Shown here in pieces: positions 23,399 to 29,227 of a stretch of 29,227 bases of DNA. Below the pieces are notes generated by a model, which worked only from the letters and a program-made list of their open reading frames with translations, did no database searches and had not been told where the DNA came from. Source of the DNA: Ruminococcaceae bacterium UBA6416. Its GTDB lineage: Bacteria; Bacillota; Clostridia; Oscillospirales; Acutalibacteraceae. The stretch lies in assembly GCA_002438505.1 (NCBI GenBank), contig DJPI01000065.1, positions 1 through 29,227 on the forward strand, written 5' to 3'. Numbering within the stretch: the first letter of the stretch is position 1; each line of letters begins with the position of its first letter. The position numbers and the translations under genes are program-made.

Positions 23399-23427
23399 AT
23401 GATAACACAATAAAAATATATTTTCAA
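23399..23427 (-). promoter_or_regulatory. Probable promoter of the unknown secreted protein gene
   Basis: On the minus strand, TTGAAA (23427-23422), 17 bases and TATCAT (23404-23399). The leader carries a GC-rich short palindrome around ACCGGTGCGGCCGGT. Confidence 0.55.
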
Positions 23428-23462
23428 CATCTGCGCCCCATATTTCCTCCATATTAAGAAAT

Positions 23463-23496
23463 CCGCACCCGAAAAAACTTTGCTTTTCAGGTGCGG
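23463..23496 (-). terminator. Terminator of the VTC-DUF4956-CotH operon
   Basis: CCGCACC (23463-23469) and GGTGCGG (23490-23496) are perfect complements, extended inward by A/T pairing. It lies nine bases after the CotH stop. The downstream U stretch on the minus strand is short (ATTTCTT), while the plus-strand side has a better T run, so it may act in both directions. Confidence 0.7.
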
Positions 23497-23505
23497 TTTT
23501 GTTTT

Positions 23506-25461
23506 TTAACCCTTTCCGGGTCGCCTTTTATATATCGCGGCAAAAGCAAGAAACAGCAGCATGACCGCGAGGCAGATTCCGTAAACGGCAAGATTTTTCA
23601 CACTGAGCGCCGATGAGTCCTGCTTTTCACCGGGGAAATTTCCTTTCCCGTCACCGCCGGGAAAGCCACCCGGCCTTGCGTTTGCGTCCGCCGCGTTCGT
23701 TGTGTTCTCCTGAGTCTGAGGTTCGGAGCCGTTCTTTTCCGAGTTTGCATTGCTCTGCGCCGTACTGCTCGAATCGGCCGTTGCTTTGCTTTCGTCCTGT
23801 GTGCTCTGCGCCGAGGCCGCTTCGGTGCTCTGCTGCGTTTCCGGGTTCATATCCGCCGGTGGTGAACCGTTCGGAAATCCATTCGGCGCCTCGCCGTCCG
23901 GCATAGCCGGAGGTGAGCCGTTCTGTCCCGCCGGAAATTCCAAAGCTCCCTCCGGAGTTTCAAATGTGTCTGTCCCGTCCGCGTTTTTAGCCGCGCCTTC
24001 GCTCGTGTTTGATGAAGCGTTTTCATCCTTTACCGCATTGACCTTTTCCGCATTGAAGCCGTCCCTTCCTTTGCCCATACTGCCGAGGACACTGAGGTTG
24101 AGACTTGAGGCATCAACAAGAGCGTCCGAGCTTTTTTGAAGCTGAGCCGTTGACGGAATTGTTCCGGAAAGCTGCTTTTCGATTGACTCTCCGCGCAGCT
24201 TCACAAGCTCAAAAAGTGTCTCTGCCGCTTCGGTGTATTCGTCATAGGTATAAAAAGCGGTCGGGTCGGTTTTAACAAGGGAATCAATCCGGCTTCTGAC
24301 GTTGTTATAAAACTTTTCAAATTCTCCGCCGTTTATATATTCAATAACCTTTTCAAGGTTTTCATAGTACAAGGCGTTGTACTCCCCGTTTGCAGTCAAT
24401 GTGTCAAAAAAGTTCGTTGCGGAAAATGCGTTGTCAATGGCATCGTTAACAACCGAGGTTGCATTCCCCTTTCCGCCCATTCCGCCAAAGGCAAGATTGT
24501 AATCCCACGGAATCAGATTGAGCTTTCCGCCCGATTCATAAAGATAATAGTTATGCGCCATTGTTCCGGAGAGACTGTCATCGTTAACGGAAAAAACATG
24601 AACCGCCATATATTTCACAAGATTGTCAATATCCATATATTTTTCAAGGTCAGTGCCTTCCGAAATATTTTTAAGCGCAGTAACAACGCGCTTTTTATCC
24701 GCCTTTTTTGCACCCGTGACCGCTCCGTCCCAAATTGTTGAGTAGCTGTCCGTTTCGTCATCCGTATAATTAAGGTCGGCTCCGCTTTTACCCGCCGAAA
24801 AGCCTCCGCCCTTTCCGCCGCCGACACCCATGCTTTCAGGCTTATAAAGCTCTCCGCTTTCAAGGCCGTAATTGCGCAGAAGAAAGCTGTCCTCAACCGC
24901 TTCAAGCGCAAGGTAAAGACCCCAATATTCGCCGTTAACGCTTATCTTGGCGTAATTACAAAGCGATGCGTCCGCCCCGACATATTTGAACAAATCATAG
25001 ACAAGCGCCTCTTTCATGTTTGTTGCATCGGCGTAGTTATTGTTGAGAACCAGCTTATCGAGTCCGAAGCAGGTCTGACCGTCAACATACTTATCAAACT
25101 CCAGCTTAAAACTGTAACGGTCGGTCGTTGGGTCGGAGGCGATTGAGGAAAGGCTTGTGTTTCCCTTTGGGCGTATTCCAACACGATAAAAGGACGTGCC
25201 GTTGATTTCAACGGTGCATTCCTTATATTCCTCGGATATCGCGTTTGAAAGCATATCGCTCCAGTCATTGGCATCCATGACAATATTGACCTCAAGAGGA
25301 GTTTCAGTGTCAAAAAGGGCGGTCTCATATTCTGTTTTGAGTCCCTGCGTTCCTGCATAGGTCTTTATTTTTCCGGAAAATGCGGCCGCGCATAAGCACA
25401 AACAGACCGCAAGAACCATTAAAGCGCAAACCGCTTTTGAAATATGTTTATGCGCAATCAT
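23506..25461 (-). CDS. CotH-family kinase-like surface protein
   Basis: This 651-residue protein has a signal or anchor helix at about 10-29. The CotH fold spans about 50-330 and shows GIRPKGNTS (95-103, with the conserved Lys99), Lys119 in YSFKLEF, GEYWGLYLALEAVED and the metal-binding block LIPWDYNLAFGG (316-327). A long Pro/Ser/Thr/Asn-rich stalk (about 470-610, with SPPAMPDGEAPNGFPNG) leads to a C-terminal membrane helix (about 622-645) and a basic tail. Known: spore CotH is an atypical protein kinase. Inferred: here it phosphorylates or modifies something outside the membrane. ATG at 25461 follows GAGGAG by nine bases, 13 bases after the DUF4956 stop. Last gene of a three-gene operon. 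Confidence 0.9.
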   Translation of the reverse strand: MIAHKHISKAVCALMVLAVCLCLCAAAFSGKIKTYAGTQGLKTEYETALFDTETPLEVNIVMDANDWSDMLSNAISEEYKECTVEINGTSFYRVGIRPKGNTSLSSIASDPTTDRYSFKLEFDKYVDGQTCFGLDKLVLNNNYADATNMKEALVYDLFKYVGADASLCNYAKISVNGEYWGLYLALEAVEDSFLLRNYGLESGELYKPESMGVGGGKGGGFSAGKSGADLNYTDDETDSYSTIWDGAVTGAKKADKKRVVTALKNISEGTDLEKYMDIDNLVKYMAVHVFSVNDDSLSGTMAHNYYLYESGGKLNLIPWDYNLAFGGMGGKGNATSVVNDAIDNAFSATNFFDTLTANGEYNALYYENLEKVIEYINGGEFEKFYNNVRSRIDSLVKTDPTAFYTYDEYTEAAETLFELVKLRGESIEKQLSGTIPSTAQLQKSSDALVDASSLNLSVLGSMGKGRDGFNAEKVNAVKDENASSNTSEGAAKNADGTDTFETPEGALEFPAGQNGSPPAMPDGEAPNGFPNGSPPADMNPETQQSTEAASAQSTQDESKATADSSSTAQSNANSEKNGSEPQTQENTTNAADANARPGGFPGGDGKGNFPGEKQDSSALSVKNLAVYGICLAVMLLFLAFAAIYKRRPGKG

Positions 25462-25474
25462 CTTCTTTTTCTCC

Positions 25475-26146
25475 TCATCCCATATATTCGCCGTTATAGC
25501 TGACAAGAGTTGCGCTTTCAATTCCCTCAATGGCGGAAATGCCGTTGACAAAGGCTGTTGAAGCGTTCTTTGTTCTCAGCTCCGCCGTCAGTTCAATTCC
25601 GGCCGCAGTTATTGTTTTTGACTTCACAATGTAATGCTGACTCTGAGCTTTAAGCACTTCAAGCGCGGCGGACTCAGCCTGCTCATTGAGGCAGGAAAGA
25701 ACAATTATATACGGGTCGTTGCGTATTTTCCTGTTTCCAAAAAGGAGAAGGATAACGCCGATTATTGCCGAGCCGATAACTGCAAGGGGAATCATTCCGG
25801 CGCCGATTACAATTCCGACCGCGAGCGCCCAGAAGAGGAAAACAATTTCAACCGGTTCTTTGATTGCCGTTCTGAAACGAACGATTGAAAGCGCACCGAC
25901 CATACCGAGGGAAAGAACAACATTTGAGGTGACGGCCATAATGACAAGTGTTGTCACAAGCGAGAGTCCCACAAGCGTAAGCGCAAAACCGCTTGAATAC
26001 ATCACACCCGTCAGCGTCTTTTTATAAATCAAAAAAATGAACAATCCGATAACAAGCGCAACCGCAAGGCCGAGCAAGGTATCAAGAACAGAAAATTCCG
26101 TAATGTTCTCCAAAAAGCTGGATTTAAAAATATCATTGAAACTCAT
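25475..26146 (-). CDS. DUF4956 membrane protein
   Basis: This 223-residue protein has four or five membrane helices in residues 20-135. The conserved cytoplasmic block SLGMVGALSIVRFRTAIKEPVE (about 79-100) is characteristic of DUF4956. A soluble C-terminal domain (about 145-223) has alternating strands and helices. Function is not established. It sits between the VTC-domain gene (30-base gap) and the CotH gene (13-base gap), a grouping seen in many Firmicutes, so the three probably act together. GGGAG lies ten bases before the ATG. The Arg-rich block facing the cytosol could bind phosphates or nucleotides, but that is inference. Confidence 0.9.
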   Translation of the reverse strand: MSFNDIFKSSFLENITEFSVLDTLLGLAVALVIGLFIFLIYKKTLTGVMYSSGFALTLVGLSLVTTLVIMAVTSNVVLSLGMVGALSIVRFRTAIKEPVEIVFLFWALAVGIVIGAGMIPLAVIGSAIIGVILLLFGNRKIRNDPYIIVLSCLNEQAESAALEVLKAQSQHYIVKSKTITAAGIELTAELRTKNASTAFVNGISAIEGIESATLVSYNGEYMG

Positions 26147-26176
26147 AAATGTTATACTCCCTTTTTAAAAAAATGA

Positions 26177-26863
26177 TTATCCGAATCTGCGGCTCGCGCA
26201 GTATTTTGAAAACGCCTGCTGCCTGATGCTTCCGGTTTGAACAAGACGCGCAATAATGTCCGGAAGGAAGTTGTCAAACTTAACCTCAAGAATCATATCT
26301 CCCGGCTTTTCCGTGGCACTGATGTTTCCGAGGTCTGCCTTTTCAAAAGCGCGGGCAAAAAGACTTGTTCTGATGTCTGAATCGAAGGTCACACGGACGT
26401 TTCCGGGTGCAAAAACATATGCTTCGCGGACATAAGAAACAAGCACACGCGGCCGCAGCTGCTGAAAGCGCATCTTGGCACACAGTTCACTGACAAGCGG
26501 CGAGGAATTTTGTTTCAGCGAATCATTGCCGCCGACAAGAATCAGTTCCATTTCCTCTTTTGAAATTTTTGCGCTTTCCTTTTGGCAAAGATTGTTAAAT
26601 TTTGACTTCTTTTCAAGCGTGATAAAAGAAAAATCATTGTTATAATATCTGATTCTGAACTTTTCTCTTTTCTGAACTCCGTTGATTTTTTCAAGAAGCG
26701 CTTTGTCATAGATGTTGTCAAAATAAATGCTGAAGATAGAATACCGTCCGTTCTCATCCGAATTGGCGTCCGTTTTCATAACGGGTCTTATCCGCTGTCG
26801 AATTGCAAGATAGTCCGAATGTGTAATTTGATATTTTAGTTCATGGCGATATTTTCCGGTCAC
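26177..26863 (-). CDS. VTC-domain (polyphosphate polymerase-like) protein
   Basis: This 228-residue soluble protein has the VTC tunnel-fold pattern. Basic and acidic residues line the phosphate channel: RHELKY with Lys10, KREKFRIRYY with Arg70 and Arg72, TLEKKSKFN with Glu84 and Lys86, LRPRVLVSYVREAY with Arg138 and Arg146, and MILEVKFDNFLP with Glu193 and Lys195. The yeast homologue makes polyphosphate from ATP. These residues look intact, so polymerase activity is plausible but unproven. It starts at GTG with AGGAGG nine bases upstream. It is the first gene of the operon with DUF4956 and CotH. No SPX domain is present. Confidence 0.9.
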   Translation of the reverse strand: MTGKYRHELKYQITHSDYLAIRQRIRPVMKTDANSDENGRYSIFSIYFDNIYDKALLEKINGVQKREKFRIRYYNNDFSFITLEKKSKFNNLCQKESAKISKEEMELILVGGNDSLKQNSSPLVSELCAKMRFQQLRPRVLVSYVREAYVFAPGNVRVTFDSDIRTSLFARAFEKADLGNISATEKPGDMILEVKFDNFLPDIIARLVQTGSIRQQAFSKYCASRRFG

Positions 26864-26914
26864 TTTAACCGACCTCCTCCTTTCCTGTTTGAAAAGAGTT
26901 TAGCTTTTGATGCT

Positions 26915-26960
26915 AAAGCTCCCCTAAAGGCTTGAAAAAGTTTTACTTTAGGAAAGCTTT
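26915..26960 (-). promoter_or_regulatory. Leader hairpin upstream of the VTC operon
   Basis: AAAGCT-CC-CCTAAAG (26915-26929) pairs with CTTTAGG-AA-AGCTTT (26946-26960). This gives 13 bp broken by one symmetric internal loop, with a further CTT/AAG inside. It lies 52 bases before the VTC start codon. TTGACA on the minus strand (26975-26970) just upstream may be the -35 box, but no good -10 box is seen. Confidence 0.45.
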
Positions 26961-27075
26961 ATTCTTCCTTGTCAACGCAAAACCGGTTCCGGAAGTGAGA
27001 TGCGGGCGCAAGCAAAAAAACACCTGCCGAAAGAGCTGTCAATCGCTGATAACCGCCATTTTTAAAACTTTTTTA

Positions 27076-27093
27076 ATTTGCAACCGATTCGCA
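27076..27093 (+). promoter_or_regulatory. Candidate Fur/Zur operator, copy 1
   Basis: ATTTGCAA-CCG-ATTCGCA ends two bases before the -35 box. It is the inverted counterpart of copy 2 (16 of 18 positions agree after reverse complement). Each copy has TGC-N-A...T-N-GCA dyad symmetry. Confidence 0.6.
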
Positions 27094-27095
27094 TA

Positions 27096-27124
27096 TTGAC
27101 AAACACGCCCAGGCAGTGTATAAT
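27096..27124 (+). promoter_or_regulatory. Consensus sigma-A promoter of the Fur/Zur-family gene
   Basis: TTGACA (27096-27101), 17 bases and TATAAT (27119-27124) match consensus perfectly. Two inverted operator-like elements flank it closely. Confidence 0.88.
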
Positions 27125-27128
27125 AACT

Positions 27129-27146
27129 TGCGAATGAATTGCAAAT
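27129..27146 (+). promoter_or_regulatory. Candidate Fur/Zur operator, copy 2
   Basis: TGCGAAT-GAA-TTGCAAAT starts four bases after the -10 box and covers the expected transcription start. A bound repressor here would block initiation. It ends just before the ribosome binding site GGAGG (27148-27152). Confidence 0.6.
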
Positions 27147-27160
27147 TGGAGGTGCGGCTG

Positions 27161-27553
27161 ATGGCAAAATATTTGACACGGCAGCGCAGACGGCTTCTCG
27201 CATATCTTTCAGAGCATACGGACGAACAGCTGACCGCGCGTCAGATTGCCGATTCACTGGCGAAAGACAACATCAGTATCAGCGCCGTTTATCGCAATCT
27301 CTCCGCTTTGGAAGAGGACGGCCTTTTGAAACGCAGCGTTCGCGAGGGAACACGTGAAGCGTTTTATCAATATATTGACACAGAGGAATGCAAGGACAGC
27401 TTGCACCTGTCCTGCCGGATATGCGGCAAAAGCGTTCACCTTGGCGAAAGGGAGGCGAATCAGCTCCTTCACAGCACATTTGAAAGCACAGGCTTTCAAA
27501 TTGACAAAAATGAGACGATTCTATACGGCGTTTGTGCCGATTGCAGAAAATAA
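27161..27553 (+). CDS. Fur-family metal-responsive repressor, probably Zur-like
   Basis: This 130-residue regulator has an N-terminal winged helix (TARQIADSLAKDNISISAVYRNLSAL, about 25-50). The C-terminal dimerisation domain has a structural zinc site: Cys85 and Cys88 (SCRICGK), Cys125 and Cys128 (VCADCRK). His82, His93 and His104 could serve sensing. ATG at 27161 follows GGAGG by eight bases; the upstream in-frame ATGs lie in the operator and lack a ribosome binding site. Its promoter is flanked by two inverted operator-like elements, so autoregulation is likely. Zinc rather than iron is inferred from the ZnuA/ZinT gene downstream. Confidence 0.9.
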   Translation: MAKYLTRQRRRLLAYLSEHTDEQLTARQIADSLAKDNISISAVYRNLSALEEDGLLKRSVREGTREAFYQYIDTEECKDSLHLSCRICGKSVHLGEREANQLLHSTFESTGFQIDKNETILYGVCADCRK

Positions 27554-27568
27554 AGGATGGTGAGCAGA

Positions 27569-27865
27569 ATGGAAAAGAAAAAGAGGATTGCAGCAATGCT
27601 TCTTGCCGTCACGCTTCTTTTTGTCATGTTCTGTTCTGCTCTTTTTATTGCAGCAGAATCAGACCATGATTGTGTTGGTGAAAACTGCCCGATTTGTTGT
27701 CAAATCAATGCTTGCCAAAACATCCTGAAAAGTCTTTCGTCTGCCGTTTGCGCCGCAGTCTTTGCTGCTGCGTTAACATATATCCTGCTCCGGAGCGTTT
27801 CTGCCTGTGAGGCTGCCGCTCCGAGCTATACTTTGGTTTCACTCAAGGTCAAGCTTTCAGATTAA
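27569..27865 (+). CDS. Small Cys-rich membrane protein of unknown function
   Basis: A 98-residue protein with two hydrophobic helices (about 9-28 and 57-75). Between them lies a loop with SDHDCVGENCPICCQINAC (31-49) that offers His33 and Cys35, 40, 43, 44 and 49 as metal or disulfide ligands. The basic start (MEKKKR) predicts that this loop faces outside. It begins 15 bases after the Fur-family gene and precedes the zinc-binding lipoprotein, so a role in metal capture or sensing is inferred. ATG at 27569 with GGTGAG upstream is preferred over ATG 27557, which abuts the AAAGG. No family is recognised. Confidence 0.75.
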   Translation: MEKKKRIAAMLLAVTLLFVMFCSALFIAAESDHDCVGENCPICCQINACQNILKSLSSAVCAAVFAAALTYILLRSVSACEAAAPSYTLVSLKVKLSD

Positions 27866-27877
27866 ATAAGAACTTTT

Positions 27878-27943
27878 CACAAGGGTGCAGTCTGTCTGTT
27901 TTCGGACGGGCTTTTGCGGCGTTGCCGTTACCCTTGTGTTTTT
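27878..27943 (+). terminator. Branched terminator or attenuator before the zinc-binding lipoprotein gene
   Basis: CACAAGGGT (27878-27886) and ACCCTTGTG (27930-27938) close the structure with 9 perfect pairs, followed by TTTTT. Two inner arms fit: GTCTGTC (27890-27896) with GACGGGC (27905-27911) using G-U pairs, and CGGC (27917-27920) with GCCG (27924-27927). No clear promoter lies between it and the next start codon. Confidence 0.75.
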
Positions 27944-27989
27944 GCGCCCATTTTAAAATTCTTATCTTAATCCGGAGGTAATAAAACTT

Positions 27990-29227
27990 ATGAAAAAGAT
28001 AATCGCGCTGTTTCTTGCGCTTATTATGCTGGTCGGCGTTCTTGCCGCCTGCAACAAGGCTGAAAACAACAATGAAAACGCCGGTACGACCGCACCGTCA
28101 GAACAGCCTTCAACTGACAGCGATAAATCCGCAGGAAAGTCGCTTAAAATTGTTACAACCATCTTTCCCGAATATGACTGGGTACGCGAAATTCTCGGCA
28201 GCGAAGCGGACAACGATGAGCTGACAATGCTGTTGGACAACGGCGTTGACCTGCACAGCTATCAGCCCACTGCCGACGATATTGTCAAAATCTCTGCTTG
28301 CGACCTGTTTATTTATGTAGGCGGCGAATCTGACGAATGGGTTGAGGACGCTTTGGAAAGTGCAGCCAACAAAAACATGAAGGTCATCAATCTTTTGGAA
28401 GCTTTGGGCGATTCCGTAAAAGCGGAAGAAACCGTTGAAGGAATGCAGGAAGAGGAGCACGACCACAATCACGATGAAGAAATTTCAAAAGATGACATTA
28501 AAGACCGTCAAATCTCGGATTTCGCCGGTGAGTGGAAGTCACTGTATCCATATCTTCTGAACGGTGACTTGGATGAGTACTGCGAACACAAGGCAGAAGA
28601 GGATGAGGACAACTCAACAACAAAAGACACATATTTTGAAAAGTATAAAGCTTCATGGCAATGTGATGTTAACAAAATTTCAATCAGCGGAAACAAGATT
28701 ACATTCACTTATACAGACGGAAAGAAAGTTTCTGCCGAATACACCTATGCCGGTTATCAGCCGAAAATTAATGATGATGGTGAAATAAGCAGCGTCCGTT
28801 ATCAGTTTAAAGCAACCGATTCCAAGGCTCCCAAATATGTTCAGTTCAACGATCACGGTCACAAACCGGGTTCTGCCGAGCATTTCCACATTTACTTTGG
28901 CAATGATGGATTTGACTCATTGATGGACTCAAAAACCAACCCGTTCTTTGTGAAGAACGCGCTCACCTCAGATGAAATTCTTGATGAGCTGATGGGTCAT
29001 GAGCATGAGGAAGAGATGGATGAGCACGTCTGGTTGTCCTTGAGGAACGCCGAGGTTCTTGTTAACACCATTTCAAAATCTTTGCAGGAGCTTGACCCTG
29101 ATAACAAAGACATTTATTCCGCAAATTCCGACGCTTATGTGAAAAAGCTGTCTGCTCTTGACGCAGACTATCAGACAGCCGTGGACACTGCGACCTATAA
29201 GACCGTTCTGTTCGCTGACCGCTTCCC
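27990..29227 (+). CDS. Zinc ABC transporter substrate-binding lipoprotein with internal ZinT domain (3' end outside window)
   Basis: The frame is open to the window end, giving 412 residues of an incomplete protein. A lipoprotein signal ends in LAAC with Cys21. The ZnuA/AdcA-type N-lobe begins at about residue 52 (KIVTTIFPEYDWVREILG) and has the first zinc ligand in DLHSYQP (His89). After the His-rich loop HDHNHD (157-162), a ZinT domain runs from about 175 (ISDFAGEWKSLYPYLLNGDL) to about 330. Its His ligands are NDHGH (289, 291) and HFHIY (298, 300). A second His-rich stretch GHEHEEEMDEH follows, and the ZnuA fold resumes at DEHVWLSLRNA with His346. GGAGGT lies ten bases before the ATG. Zinc capture for an ABC importer is well supported. 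The inserted order is unusual. Confidence 0.92.
   Translation, partial: MKKIIALFLALIMLVGVLAACNKAENNNENAGTTAPSEQPSTDSDKSAGKSLKIVTTIFPEYDWVREILGSEADNDELTMLLDNGVDLHSYQPTADDIVKISACDLFIYVGGESDEWVEDALESAANKNMKVINLLEALGDSVKAEETVEGMQEEEHDHNHDEEISKDDIKDRQISDFAGEWKSLYPYLLNGDLDEYCEHKAEEDEDNSTTKDTYFEKYKASWQCDVNKISISGNKITFTYTDGKKVSAEYTYAGYQPKINDDGEISSVRYQFKATDSKAPKYVQFNDHGHKPGSAEHFHIYFGNDGFDSLMDSKTNPFFVKNALTSDEILDELMGHEHEEEMDEHVWLSLRNAEVLVNTISKSLQELDPDNKDIYSANSDAYVKKLSALDADYQTAVDTATYKTVLFADRF

Overview
The window looks like chromosome from an anaerobic, intermediate-GC, Gram-positive Clostridia-type bacterium, possibly a gut member of the Oscillospirales. This is inferred from four things. Strong sigma-A promoters recur (TTGACA, 17 bases, TATAAT). 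Shine-Dalgarno sequences are strong. Solute-binding proteins are lipoproteins. Several families are typical of such genomes: a long Big_2 surface protein, a CotH/DUF4956/VTC cluster, a stand-alone PduL and a 4Fe-4S family-4 uracil-DNA glycosylase. No phage, insertion sequence, CRISPR array or tRNA was seen. The only mobile-type genes are a small toxin-antitoxin pair.

Left part (1-6450, plus strand). The tail of an unknown gene is followed by a terminator that overlaps the promoter of a LysR-type regulator. A perfect ATTAC-N5-GTAAT dyad, a consensus promoter and a structured leader then lead into a complete branched-chain amino-acid-type ABC importer, livK-livH-livM-livG-livF. Two large hairpins separate livK from livH, and a strong terminator closes the unit.

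Middle (6500-17860). A 2288-residue secreted protein with 26 Big_2 immunoglobulin-like repeats lies on the minus strand. It is divergent from exonuclease III (xth-type), with back-to-back consensus promoters. Then come a Phd/YefM-ParE toxin-antitoxin module with a TGTACA operator, and a solitary 5S rRNA gene with its own consensus promoter, A/T-rich upstream element and terminator. Next are two small unknown proteins, an unknown two-helix membrane protein, the uracil-DNA glycosylase, and PduL phosphate acyltransferase without microcompartment genes.

Right part (17900-26960, minus strand). This is a run of cell-surface functions: a membrane-anchored metallo-beta-lactamase-fold protein, a sialidase-like Asp-box protein with a similar N-terminal anchor, a MATE exporter, an unknown secreted protein, and an operon of VTC (polyphosphate-polymerase-like) domain, DUF4956 membrane protein and CotH kinase-like surface protein.

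Right end (27076-29227, plus strand). This is a probable zinc-homeostasis locus. A Fur/Zur-type repressor has a promoter flanked by two inverted copies of an 18-base element. It is followed by a small Cys-rich membrane protein, then a branched hairpin with a U-tract, then a zinc-binding lipoprotein cut by the window end. In that lipoprotein a ZinT domain is inserted inside the ZnuA-type domain, between its first two predicted zinc histidines. The architecture and the operator arrangement of this locus are the most interesting signals in the window.
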